Source: Dorea sp. D27
GTDB lineage: Bacteria; Bacillota; Clostridia; Lachnospirales; Lachnospiraceae
Assembly (NCBI RefSeq): GCF_001185345.1
Contig: NZ_KQ236747.1
Coordinates: 208,073-272,072 of the forward strand
DNA length: 64,000 nucleotides
Direction: 5' to 3'
The notes under the pieces were generated by a model. That model did no database searches. It saw only the letters and a program-made list of their open reading frames with translations, and was not told the DNA's origin. Positions within the stretch are counted from its first letter, which is position 1; every line of letters starts with the position of its first letter. The position numbers and the translations under genes are program-made. This document shows positions 15,522-23,255 of the stretch, piece after piece.

Positions 15522-16343
15522 ATGCTGGGAATCTGTTTGGACGAGGTGAGAAGACAGGGCACGCTCGTACATAACATCACGAACTATGTAACGGTCAACG
15601 ATGTGGCTAACGTGCTCCTTGCCTGCGGGGGAAGCCCGATCATGTCGGATGAGGCGGAGGACGTAATTGATATCACTTCCATCTGCAGTGGACTGAATAT
15701 CAATATCGGAACGCTCAACAAAAGGACGATAGAAGCCATGTTCATTGCGGGAAAGAAGGCGAAGGAACTGGGGCACGTCGCGCTGCTGGACCCGGTAGGT
15801 GCCGGTGCGGGCAGCCTCCGCACAGAGACTGCGTTGAAGCTGATGCAGGAGATAAGTTTTGACGTCATCCGGGGCAATATATCTGAGATTAAGACGCTGG
15901 CGCACGGAAGCGGCAGTACGAAAGGTGTAGATGCAGATGTGGCTGACGCGGTGACGGAGCAGAACTTGGAGGATGCCATAGCCTTTGTAAAAGCATTTGC
16001 TGCGAAAGCGGGTTGTATTGCAGCCGTGACAGGGGCCATCGACCTTGTAAGTGATGGCTCGGACTGCTACGTGATACGTAATGGCCGCCCTGAGATGGGA
16101 AGGATTACAGGGACCGGCTGCCAGCTGTCCGGCATGATGACGGCATTTGCAGCTGCTAATAAGGAGCAGAAGCTGAAAGCTGCTGCCGCCGCTGTGTGCA
16201 CGATGGGACTCGCCGGGGAAATCGGATGGAGACATATGCAGGAAGGGGAAGGAAATGCCACGTACCGGAACCGGATTATCGACGCGGTATACAACATGGA
16301 TGGAAAGACGCTGGACGAAGGAGCAAAGTATGAAGTGCGATAG
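15522..16343 (+). CDS. thiM: Hydroxyethylthiazole kinase
   Basis: A 273-residue ThiM, which phosphorylates the thiazole moiety (HET) for thiamine salvage. Visible features are VHNITNYVTVNDVANVLLA near the start, GSPIMSDEAEDV, DPVGAGAGSLRT and the C-terminal GTGCQLSGMMTAF anion hole. The start is the ATG after GGAGG (15522); a longer frame from 15447 would be translated through the riboswitch terminator. It overlaps thiE by 14 nt. Confidence 0.97.
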   Translation: MLGICLDEVRRQGTLVHNITNYVTVNDVANVLLACGGSPIMSDEAEDVIDITSICSGLNINIGTLNKRTIEAMFIAGKKAKELGHVALLDPVGAGAGSLRTETALKLMQEISFDVIRGNISEIKTLAHGSGSTKGVDADVADAVTEQNLEDAIAFVKAFAAKAGCIAAVTGAIDLVSDGSDCYVIRNGRPEMGRITGTGCQLSGMMTAFAAANKEQKLKAAAAAVCTMGLAGEIGWRHMQEGEGNATYRNRIIDAVYNMDGKTLDEGAKYEVR

Positions 16344-16971
16344 AGAGAGTCTGCTGCTGTATGCAGTGACGGACAGAAGATGGCTTGGGGCAGATACGCT
16401 TCCCGGACAGGTAGAAGAGGCGATAAAAGGCGGGGCGACCTTCATTCAGCTGAGAGAAAAGAATCTGGATGAGGGCCGGTTCCTGCGGGAGGCGGAAGAG
16501 GTGCAGCAGATGTGCAGAAGATATGGCGTTCCGTTTGTCATTAATGACAACGTAGGTATAGCCGCCTCGATAGATGCGGATGGAGTACATGTGGGGCAGA
16601 GTGATATGGAGGCAGGAGATGTACGGGACAGGCTCGGACCGGACAAGATCATCGGAGTATCTGCACAGACAGTAGAGCAGGCGCTGCTTGCCGAAGAGCG
16701 GGGTGCGGATTACCTTGGCGTCGGAGCAGTATTCGCTACCGGTTCCAAAGCCGATGCCGTGGAGGTGGACCATGACACGCTCAATCATATCTGCAGGGCG
16801 GTAAAGATTCCGGTCATCGCCATAGGCGGAATTGATAAAGATAACATAGACAGTCTCGCCGGCAGCGGAATATGCGGCGTTGCGGTCATCAGTGCGATAT
16901 TTGGCGCCGGTGATATCAGAGGGGCGGCCAGGGAGCTGAGGACTGCTGCTGAGAAGATGGTGGAAGTATGA
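16330..16971 (+). CDS. thiE: Thiamine phosphate synthase
   Basis: A 213-residue TIM-barrel enzyme that joins hydroxymethylpyrimidine diphosphate and thiazole phosphate to thiamine monophosphate. Diagnostic stretches are LYAVTDRRWL, QLREKNLD, FVINDNVGIA, DGVHVGQSD and the phosphate loop IGGIDKDNID. The start at 16330 follows GAAGGAG inside the end of thiM. It overlaps the HAD gene by 4 nt (ATGA). Confidence 0.96.
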   Translation: MKCDRESLLLYAVTDRRWLGADTLPGQVEEAIKGGATFIQLREKNLDEGRFLREAEEVQQMCRRYGVPFVINDNVGIAASIDADGVHVGQSDMEAGDVRDRLGPDKIIGVSAQTVEQALLAEERGADYLGVGAVFATGSKADAVEVDHDTLNHICRAVKIPVIAIGGIDKDNIDSLAGSGICGVAVISAIFGAGDIRGAARELRTAAEKMVEV

Positions 16972-17630
16972 TTAAGGGAGCGATATTTGATATAGACGGA
17001 ACGCTTCTCGATTCTATGCCTGTATGGGACGAAGCAGGTGAACGCTATCTAAAGTCGCGAGGCATCGTTCCGGAACGAGCGCTTGGAAAAAAGATGTTTT
17101 CCATGACGATGGAGGAAGGAGCCCGTTACCTGAAGGAGACATATCAGATTCCAGAGGGCACGACGGTCATTGCGGATGGAATCAACAGACAGATCGAGAA
17201 GTTCTACCTGTATGAGGCAGAGCTCAAGCGGGGGGCGGAGGACTTCCTTGCATATCTTAAGGGAAAGCCGGTACGGCTTACGGCGGCTACATCCAGCGAC
17301 AGGTATCTTGTGGAGGCCGCTTTCCTCCGCCTTGGAGTTGAGAAATATTTTGACAAGATATTTACATGTACCGAGACCGGTGCGGGAAAGGATGAGCCGA
17401 AAATATATCTGGAGGCGGCCTTCTGCATGGGGACAAAGCCGGAAGAGACTCTCGTGTTTGAAGATGCATTGCATGCGATAGAAACATCCGCTGCATCAGG
17501 CTTTAAAACCGTTGGGGTATACGACGCTTCAAGCGGACACAGGCAGGAAGAGATTCGCCGGAAGGCACATATATACATAAAGGAATACAGAGACTTTGAT
17601 ACATTTTGGAACTCAGCATCTGTATGCTGA
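16968..17630 (+). CDS. HAD superfamily phosphatase in the thiamine operon
   Basis: A 220-residue haloacid dehalogenase-type hydrolase. The nucleophile and general acid are D8 and D10 in FDIDGTLLDS; the cap domain is at residues 15-85; motif II threonine/serine is in AATSSD; motif IV is VFEDALHAIET. It resembles beta-phosphoglucomutase-like phosphatases. Because it overlaps thiE, it could dephosphorylate thiamine monophosphate or a damaged vitamin phosphate. That role is inferred from position only. Confidence 0.85.
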   Translation: MIKGAIFDIDGTLLDSMPVWDEAGERYLKSRGIVPERALGKKMFSMTMEEGARYLKETYQIPEGTTVIADGINRQIEKFYLYEAELKRGAEDFLAYLKGKPVRLTAATSSDRYLVEAAFLRLGVEKYFDKIFTCTETGAGKDEPKIYLEAAFCMGTKPEETLVFEDALHAIETSAASGFKTVGVYDASSGHRQEEIRRKAHIYIKEYRDFDTFWNSASVC

Positions 17631-17635
17631 TGTGA

Positions 17636-17668
17636 AGCGGCTGATTGGGGGCACCACCTTCAGCCGCT
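17636..17668 (+). other. Hairpin between the HAD gene and thiD
   Basis: AGCGGCTGA with TCAGCCGCT, a 9 bp stem and a 15 nt loop. There is no T-run, so it may protect mRNA or attenuate only weakly. The 110 bp gap is the only break in the thi operon. Confidence 0.5.
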
Positions 17669-17739
17669 ATATAAAATTAATGCTAGACACACACCCTCAG
17701 CTGTCATGAGGAGATATTACGAAGAAAAGAGGAAGAGAA

Positions 17740-18567
17740 ATGAGAACAGCATTAACAATCGCTGGAAGTGATTCCAGCGGAGGCGCCGGCATCCAGGCAG
17801 ACATTAAGACGATGACTGCGAATGGCGTATATGCCATGAGTGCGATAACCGCACTTACTGCGCAGAACACGACCGGCGTAACAGGGATAATGGAAGTAAC
17901 CCCGCAATTTCTAGAAGAACAGCTCGACGATATATTTACAGATATCCGTCCCGATGCGGTAAAGATAGGGATGGTATCGGCGGGTCCGCTTATCAAGGTG
18001 ATTGCCGCCGTGCTGAAGAAGTATGAGGCTAAACGTGTGGTTGTGGATCCTGTCATGGTAGCAACGAGCGGTTCCAGGCTCATAAGTGACGATGCCATAG
18101 AGGTGCTCAGGACTTCGCTCCTTCCGCTGGCAGACGTGCTGACTCCTAATATACCGGAGGCGGAAGTCCTCTCTGGAATGCGTGTAAGGACAGAAGAGGA
18201 TATGGCGGCTGCCGCGGAATATATCGGCAGAACCTACCGCTGCGCCGTGCTCTGTAAAGGAGGACATCAGCTGCATGATGCCAATGACCTTCTGTACCGG
18301 GACGGCAGATGCCTTTGGTTCAGGGGGAGGCATATTGATAATCCGAACACCCATGGTACCGGCTGCACGCTCTCAAGCGCCATCGCTTCCAACCTTGCGA
18401 AGGGATATGGCATGGAGGCGGCAGTGGAGCGGGCGAAGGCGTATATCTCAGGTGCACTTGCCGCCATGCTGGACCTCGGGCACGGAAGCGGCCCGATGAA
18501 CCACGCGTTTGACCTGGAAAGCGAGTTTATCGAGACCTTGGGTGAAGATAAGGAGGTATGGCTGTAA
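17740..18567 (+). CDS. thiD: Hydroxymethylpyrimidine/phosphomethylpyrimidine kinase
   Basis: A 275-residue ribokinase-fold kinase that makes HMP diphosphate in two steps. The N-terminal AGSDSSGGAGIQADIKT, the central VVDPVMVATSG and the C-terminal THGTGCTLSSAIA anion hole are diagnostic of ThiD. With ThiM and ThiE it completes salvage of both halves of thiamine. No de novo thiC or thiG gene is in the window. Its stop codon overlaps the cytX start (TAATG). Confidence 0.96.
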   Translation: MRTALTIAGSDSSGGAGIQADIKTMTANGVYAMSAITALTAQNTTGVTGIMEVTPQFLEEQLDDIFTDIRPDAVKIGMVSAGPLIKVIAAVLKKYEAKRVVVDPVMVATSGSRLISDDAIEVLRTSLLPLADVLTPNIPEAEVLSGMRVRTEEDMAAAAEYIGRTYRCAVLCKGGHQLHDANDLLYRDGRCLWFRGRHIDNPNTHGTGCTLSSAIASNLAKGYGMEAAVERAKAYISGALAAMLDLGHGSGPMNHAFDLESEFIETLGEDKEVWL

Positions 18568-19769
18568 TGGAAAAGAGACGAACTTCTATCTTTGAAAACG
18601 GTTTGATCTGGTTTGGCGCAGGAGTTTCCATTGCGGAAATCCTTACCGGCACGTATCTGGCACCTCTCGGGCTCGGGAAAGGGCTGGCAGCCATCCTCCT
18701 TGGCCATATCATCGGATGTACGATGCTCTTTTTTGCGGGGCTGATCGGAGCCAGGACAAGAAAGAGCGCCATGGAGACGGTTAAGATGAGCTTCGGACAG
18801 AAGGGAAGCCTGCTGTTCTCTGTTCTGAATGTACTGCAGCTTGCGGGCTGGACTGCTATCATGATATATGACGGGGCGCTGGCCGCAGACGGAGTGACGA
18901 ATACAGGCGCGTGGATATGGTGTCTCATAATAGGAGCGCTCATCCTGCTGTGGATTGCCATCGGCATTACGAACCTTGGAAAGATCAACACGGTAGCTAT
19001 GGCCGCTCTTTTCGTGCTGACGCTTATCTTGAGCAAGGTCATATTCTTCGGCGGCGCTCATGCAGGAATTATCTCAGCAGAAGGAATGACGTTCGGCGCG
19101 GCTGTGGAGCTGTCCGTAGCGATGCCGCTGTCCTGGCTGCCGCTGATCAGCGATTATACGAGGGAGGCCCGAAAGCCGGTAAAAGCGACGGCCGTAAGTG
19201 CCGTCGTATACGGTATCATCAGCTGCTGGATGTATGTGATCGGCATGGGAGCGGCCTTATACACAGGCGAGTATGACATCGCCCAGATTATGCTGAAAGC
19301 CGGTCTTGGTGTCGCCGCACTCATAATCGTTATCTTCTCTACGGTAACGACCACCTTTCTGGATGCCTATTCCGCAGGAGTATCCAGCGAATCTGTCTTG
19401 CCTGGGCTGAACGGAAAGCATGTGGCGGCAGTCGTGACAGCCATCGGAACCGCCGCCGCCATTCTGTTTCCAATGGATAATATCACGGACTTCCTCTACC
19501 TGATAGGGTCTGTGTTTGCTCCGATGATAGCGATACAGATAGCGGACTTTTTCCTGCTGAAAAGAGACAGCAGCAAGATGCAGGCGGATAAATCCAGTCT
19601 GCTCGTCTGGCTGGCCGGATTTATCGCGTACCGTATCCTTATGGACATGGATATGCCGGCAGGGAACACGCTGCCTTGTATGGTGATAACGGTCCTGTTG
19701 TCAATTGCCGCAAAGAAGATGACAAAGAGAGATGCAGATGCGGGAACACTGTCCGCATTAGATGATTGA
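18567..19769 (+). CDS. cytX: NCS1 family transporter, putative hydroxymethylpyrimidine importer
   Basis: A 400-residue nucleobase:cation symporter-1 family protein with about 12 membrane helices (IWFGAGVSIAEILTGTYLAPLG is the characteristic first helix). CytX proteins in TPP-regulated operons are assigned to uptake of the thiamine pyrimidine moiety. The start at 18567 is 9 nt from AAGGAGGT; the ATG at 18558 touches the ribosome site and is unlikely. It closes the riboswitch-controlled operon. Confidence 0.92.
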   Translation: MEKRRTSIFENGLIWFGAGVSIAEILTGTYLAPLGLGKGLAAILLGHIIGCTMLFFAGLIGARTRKSAMETVKMSFGQKGSLLFSVLNVLQLAGWTAIMIYDGALAADGVTNTGAWIWCLIIGALILLWIAIGITNLGKINTVAMAALFVLTLILSKVIFFGGAHAGIISAEGMTFGAAVELSVAMPLSWLPLISDYTREARKPVKATAVSAVVYGIISCWMYVIGMGAALYTGEYDIAQIMLKAGLGVAALIIVIFSTVTTTFLDAYSAGVSSESVLPGLNGKHVAAVVTAIGTAAAILFPMDNITDFLYLIGSVFAPMIAIQIADFFLLKRDSSKMQADKSSLLVWLAGFIAYRILMDMDMPAGNTLPCMVITVLLSIAAKKMTKRDADAGTLSALDD

Positions 19770-19794
19770 CTTGGCACGATGTATCTGATATAAT
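19766..19794 (+). promoter_or_regulatory. Promoter of the ABC-F attenuator transcript
   Basis: TTGACT (19766-19771), 17 bp and TATAAT (19789-19794). It overlaps the end of cytX and gives a leader of about 285 nt before the ABC-F start. Confidence 0.8.
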
Positions 19795-19812
19795 CACAGC
19801 AGATTGTAACAG

Positions 19813-19848
19813 ATGGGAGATGAAAGGATGAATTCAACTTTTTGCTAA
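19813..19848 (+). CDS. Putative leader peptide of the ABC-F gene
   Basis: A short frame reading MGDERMNSTFC, or more likely MNSTFC from the ATG at 19828, which has GGGAG 8 nt upstream, then TAA. It lies early in the leader, ahead of a large hairpin (19859-19910) and the terminator (20002-20034). In known ABC-F and erm leaders a drug-stalled ribosome on such a peptide changes RNA folding so that the main gene is expressed. Confidence 0.55.
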   Translation: MGDERMNSTFC

Positions 19849-20001
19849 TAATGTATAAGCATAGAAAAGGCTGTCAGACGATACCCGCATATCGTTTCTC
19901 TTTGCTATGCACAGAGCAGGAAAGTTGATGCATCCATCCGTCTATAACATATACTGGTATCTTCCGGCCTGGCCGCCGGGGGATTGAGCTGCGTATAGAA
20001 G

Positions 20002-20034
20002 GCTGTAGGAATGTATTTTCCTGCAGCTTTTTCT
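20002..20034 (+). terminator. Leader terminator (attenuator) before the ABC-F gene
   Basis: GCTGTAGGAA with TTCCTGCAGC (one G-U pair), a 6 nt loop and TTTTTCT. It lies 52 nt ahead of the coding start, within the leader transcribed from 19766. The upstream hairpin GCATAG (19859-19864) with CTATGC (19905-19910), with inner ACGAT/ATCGT, is the probable alternative or sensing structure. Confidence 0.85.
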
Positions 20035-20085
20035 ATTAGTCACAATTGAAATGAATCGGACCTTTTGAATAGGAGGTACATGCAT

Positions 20086-21564
20086 ATGTCGATGATTAAC
20101 GTAACAGACCTTAGCTTTGCTTATGAAAGCAGCTATGACAGTATATTTGAACAGGTGTCTTTCCAGATAGACACGGATTGGAAACTTGGATTTGTCGGGC
20201 GGAACGGCCGCGGCAAGACGACTTTTCTAAATCTGCTGCTCGGTAAATATGAATATGAAGGAACGATATCAGCCAGCGTGGATTTTGAATATTTCCCTTA
20301 CGAAGTGGATGACCCGGACCGCATGACAATTGATATCGTACAGGAGAGGAAGCCTCACATACAGCTCTGGGAGATGATGCGGGAGCTGAATCTGATGGAA
20401 GTGGCGGACGACGTGCTATACCGGGAGTTTCGTACGCTCAGCCATGGTGAGCGTACGAAAGTGCTGCTTGCGGCATTGTTCCTTGGGGACAATCAATTTC
20501 TGCTCATAGATGAGCCGACCAATCACCTGGACAACAGTGCGAGGGAAGCGGTGGCCAGATACCTGAACCGCAAAAAGGGATATATACTCGTATCCCATGA
20601 CCGGCATTTTCTAGACGCCTGTACCGACCATATATTGTCCATAAACAAGCAGAATATCGAGGTACAGAAAGGGAACTTCAGCACTTGGTACGCAGGGAAG
20701 GAAGCGAGAGACCAAATGGAGATGGAACAGAATGAGAAGCTGAAGACTGAAATCAAACGCCTTACAAGAGCTGCGAAGCAGACGGAAAACTGGTCCGACA
20801 AAGTAGAAAAGACCAAGAAGGGGCAGCGTGTGGCAGGACTGCGCCCCGACCGCGGCGCCATCGGCCATAAGGCGGCAAAGATGATGAAACGGTCTAAGGT
20901 GCTGGAGAGAAGGCAGTATTCTGCACTGGAAGAGAAGTCAAAGCTGCTGAAGAACATTGAAACAGCAGAGAAGCTGAAGCTGTATCCGCTTCAGTATCAT
21001 ACGGACCGGCTGGCGCAATTCAGAGACGTGTCTGTCCGGTATGGGCAGAAGGAAGTGTGCAGCGGCATTTCTTTTGAAATCCGACTTGGGGACAGAATCT
21101 GTCTGTCCGGGAGAAACGGGTGCGGCAAATCGAGCATCTTAAAGAGGCTCACAGGCGAGGACATCACCTGTGGCGGACAAGTGCAGATCGGGAGCGGCCT
21201 TAAAATATCTTACGTGCCGCAGGACGCTTCTTATCTAAGAGGAAGCCTGAAAGAGCTGGCTGACGATTATGAAATAGAAGAAAGCCTGTTCAAGGCGATG
21301 CTGCGCAAGCTGGATCTTGAAAGAATCCAGTTTGAAAAAGATGTATCCGACTACAGCGCCGGACAGAAGAAAAAGGTGCTGCTCGCAAAGAGCCTCTGCG
21401 AACAGGCGCATCTGTATGTCTGGGACGAACCACTTAATTATATCGATGTACTGTCTCGCATACAGGTGGAAGAGCTCATACTCAATGCCGGCCCGACAAT
21501 GATATTTGTAGAACATGATGAGGCATTCCGCGAAAAGATAGCGACGCATGTCTGTACATTCTGA
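20086..21564 (+). CDS. ABC-F ribosomal protection protein, Lsa/CplR type
   Basis: A 492-residue protein with two ABC ATPase domains and no membrane segments. Domain 1 (about 1-190) has Walker A GRNGRGKTT, signature LSHGERTKV and Walker B LLIDEPTNHLD. A charged linker (about 200-300) is the arm that reaches the peptidyl-transferase centre. Domain 2 has GRNGCGKSS, YSAGQKKKV and a weakened Walker B, VWDEPLNYID. The family displaces lincosamides, streptogramin A or pleuromutilins. The start at 20086 fits AGGAGG best. A leader attenuator precedes it. Confidence 0.92.
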   Translation: MSMINVTDLSFAYESSYDSIFEQVSFQIDTDWKLGFVGRNGRGKTTFLNLLLGKYEYEGTISASVDFEYFPYEVDDPDRMTIDIVQERKPHIQLWEMMRELNLMEVADDVLYREFRTLSHGERTKVLLAALFLGDNQFLLIDEPTNHLDNSAREAVARYLNRKKGYILVSHDRHFLDACTDHILSINKQNIEVQKGNFSTWYAGKEARDQMEMEQNEKLKTEIKRLTRAAKQTENWSDKVEKTKKGQRVAGLRPDRGAIGHKAAKMMKRSKVLERRQYSALEEKSKLLKNIETAEKLKLYPLQYHTDRLAQFRDVSVRYGQKEVCSGISFEIRLGDRICLSGRNGCGKSSILKRLTGEDITCGGQVQIGSGLKISYVPQDASYLRGSLKELADDYEIEESLFKAMLRKLDLERIQFEKDVSDYSAGQKKKVLLAKSLCEQAHLYVWDEPLNYIDVLSRIQVEELILNAGPTMIFVEHDEAFREKIATHVCTF

Positions 21565-21704
21565 CTATAAAAAAATGTCTTGAAAGACTTGGCATGAAGG
21601 GAAATCTGGTATAGTATTTTAGTAGTGTCAGCCGTCGCAAGCGTATAAGAGTCACGCCGTCTGCCAATACTACTGTTAAAAAGTGGAAAGGCGGAGATAC
21701 GCAT

Positions 21705-22136
21705 ATGAATGGAAACGCAGAAATGTTAAATTATGTTTACCAGAATACACAGATGGGAATCGAATCTTTAAAGCAGCTGCTTGAGATCGTGGAGAATGAA
21801 GGGTTCAGAAAATGCCTGGAGAAGCAGCTTGGCGGCTATCAGGACATCAACACAAAAGCAAAGAAGATGCTGAATGAGAACGGCTATGACGAGAAAGGCA
21901 TTCCGGGGATGGAGAAAATCACTTCCTACCTGATGATCAACATGAAGACGCTGATAGACAAGTCGTCATCCCATATTGCAGATATGCTCATCAAAGGAAG
22001 CAACATGGGCATCGTGGAGGCGACGAAACAGCTGCACCAATATGAAGGGGAGGCGGAGAAGGATATCATATCTCTTATGAAAGAGCTTCAGAAGATGGAA
22101 GAGCATAACCTGGAAGAACTGAAAAAATATTTATAG
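21705..22136 (+). CDS. Helical protein of unknown function
   Basis: A 143-residue, almost wholly alpha-helical protein (for example IESLKQLLEIVENEGFRKCLEKQL and SYLMINMKTLIDKSSSHIADMLIKGSNMG). The length and helix spacing suggest a four-helix bundle of ferritin-like type, but no metal-binding ExxH pairs are present. Its leader (21616-21680) carries the inverted ends AGTAGT and ACTACT. It lies 19 nt before the MGMT-like gene. The function is not known. Confidence 0.72.
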   Translation: MNGNAEMLNYVYQNTQMGIESLKQLLEIVENEGFRKCLEKQLGGYQDINTKAKKMLNENGYDEKGIPGMEKITSYLMINMKTLIDKSSSHIADMLIKGSNMGIVEATKQLHQYEGEAEKDIISLMKELQKMEEHNLEELKKYL

Positions 22137-22155
22137 TATACGGAAGTGAGATAAA

Positions 22156-22476
22156 TTGAAAGAGAAGAACATCTTTGAGAAAATCTACGATGTGGTCGGT
22201 CAGATACCGGAAGGGAACGTAGCGTCTTACGGACAGATAGCGGAGCTTGCAGGGAACCGGCGGTGGGCCAGGGTGGTAGGCTACGCGCTGCATATCGTTC
22301 CTGATTCGGCGGATCTGCCGTGCCACCGGGTTGTGACGAAGGAGGGCCGCGTATCGGATGCATTCCTGTCCGACGGCGTTAACCGGCAGGTTGAGCTGCT
22401 TGAAAAAGAAGGCGTTGCGCTTGCCGACGGCAGAGTAGACATGGAGAGATACCAGTGGAAGAAACGCATATTCTAA
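22156..22476 (+). CDS. MGMT family methyltransferase-like DNA repair protein
   Basis: A 106-residue protein with only the C-terminal DNA-binding and active-site domain of O6-alkylguanine transferases. The core PCHRVV keeps the acceptor cysteine, so it is not an ATL (which has PWHRV). The helix GNVASYGQIAELAGNRRWARVVGYAL is the DNA-binding unit. Many such short proteins act as sensors or stand-alone transferases. The start is TTG with GGAAGTGAG upstream. Confidence 0.88.
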   Translation: MKEKNIFEKIYDVVGQIPEGNVASYGQIAELAGNRRWARVVGYALHIVPDSADLPCHRVVTKEGRVSDAFLSDGVNRQVELLEKEGVALADGRVDMERYQWKKRIF

Positions 22477-22484
22477 GATATGTG

Positions 22485-22516
22485 TAGAGAAAATATAGTG
22501 ATTTCTGTGTTATAAT
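22485..22516 (+). promoter_or_regulatory. Tandem TAGNGA box and promoter of the two-component operon
   Basis: TAGAGA (22485-22490) and TAGTGA (22496-22501) are spaced 11 bp apart, with TATAAT at 22511-22516 and no -35 consensus. The same box, with identical spacing to the -10, is at 24513-24544 ahead of the ABC genes. An 11 bp tandem repeat is the usual site of an OmpR-type dimer. Confidence 0.7.
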
Positions 22517-22556
22517 TACCCGGAGCCGGATGTTTAAAAAACGGTTCCGGGTAATT
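22514..22556 (+). other. Strong hairpin in the 5' leader of the response regulator
   Basis: AATTACCCGGAGCCG (22514-22528) pairs with CGGTTCCGGGTAATT (22542-22556), 15 bp with one G-U pair. The left arm overlaps the -10 box TATAAT. It is not followed by a T-run. It may be an additional operator or an RNA-stability element. Confidence 0.7.
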
Positions 22557-22580
22557 GACTATTAAAAAGGGGCAGGGATT

Positions 22581-23255
22581 ATGGGATATAAGATATTGAT
22601 TGCTGATGATGAACCAGGAATCATACAGCTGTTGAAAGATTATTTTGAACTACAGGACTATGAAGTAATAGAAGCAAGGAATGGAGTAGAGGCGCTGGAA
22701 AAGCTGTCACGCGGGCCGGATATCATACTGCTGGATGTCAGTATGCCGGGAATCGACGGCTTTGAAGTGTGCAGAAGGATACGTGCACATATATCATGCC
22801 CTATTCTTTTTTTGACCGCGAAGGTGGAGGAGCAGGACAGAATCAATGGCCTCAAGCTTGGAGGAGACGACTATATCATGAAGCCCTTCGCCATCGACGA
22901 GCTCGGCGCCAGGGTGGAGGCCCATCTTAGAAGAGAAGAGAGGAAGCGTGTCAATGGCTCCATTTTGCTGGCCGACAGGCTGGCAGTACATTACAGCGAG
23001 CGCAGCGTCTATTATGACAGCGCCCGAATCAACCTTACGAAGATGGAATTTGATATCGTAGAGCTCCTGTCCATGAATCCGGGACAGGTGTTCAGCAAGG
23101 ACCAGCTGTATGAGAGGACGAGAGGCTATGACGGCACAGGGGACAGCAGCATAGTCACGGAACACGTGCGGCGTATCCGCGCAAAGCTGGCGGCGTATAC
23201 GGAGAAACCATATATTGAGACCGTGTGGGGAGTGGGATATAAATGGATTGGATAG
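22581..23255 (+). CDS. OmpR-family response regulator
   Basis: A 224-residue regulator. The receiver has the acid pair D10/E11, phospho-acceptor D52 (LLDVSMPG) and K102 region GGDDYIMKPF. The winged-helix output domain (about 130-223) ends TVWGVGYKW. It overlaps the kinase gene by 13 nt. Together they probably sense a cell-envelope signal and activate both their own promoter and the ABC genes at 24579, which carry the same tandem box. Confidence 0.95.
   Translation: MGYKILIADDEPGIIQLLKDYFELQDYEVIEARNGVEALEKLSRGPDIILLDVSMPGIDGFEVCRRIRAHISCPILFLTAKVEEQDRINGLKLGGDDYIMKPFAIDELGARVEAHLRREERKRVNGSILLADRLAVHYSERSVYYDSARINLTKMEFDIVELLSMNPGQVFSKDQLYERTRGYDGTGDSSIVTEHVRRIRAKLAAYTEKPYIETVWGVGYKWIG

Noticed and set aside
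14202..16445. Very long open frame on the minus strand (747 codons)
   Set aside because: It is antisense to the cyclase, Gre factor, TPP riboswitch and thiM, all of which are clearly real. Its product has no recognisable domain.
22156..22476. Alkyltransferase-like (ATL) protein
   Set aside because: The active-site motif is PCHRV with cysteine kept, not the PWHRV of ATL proteins.
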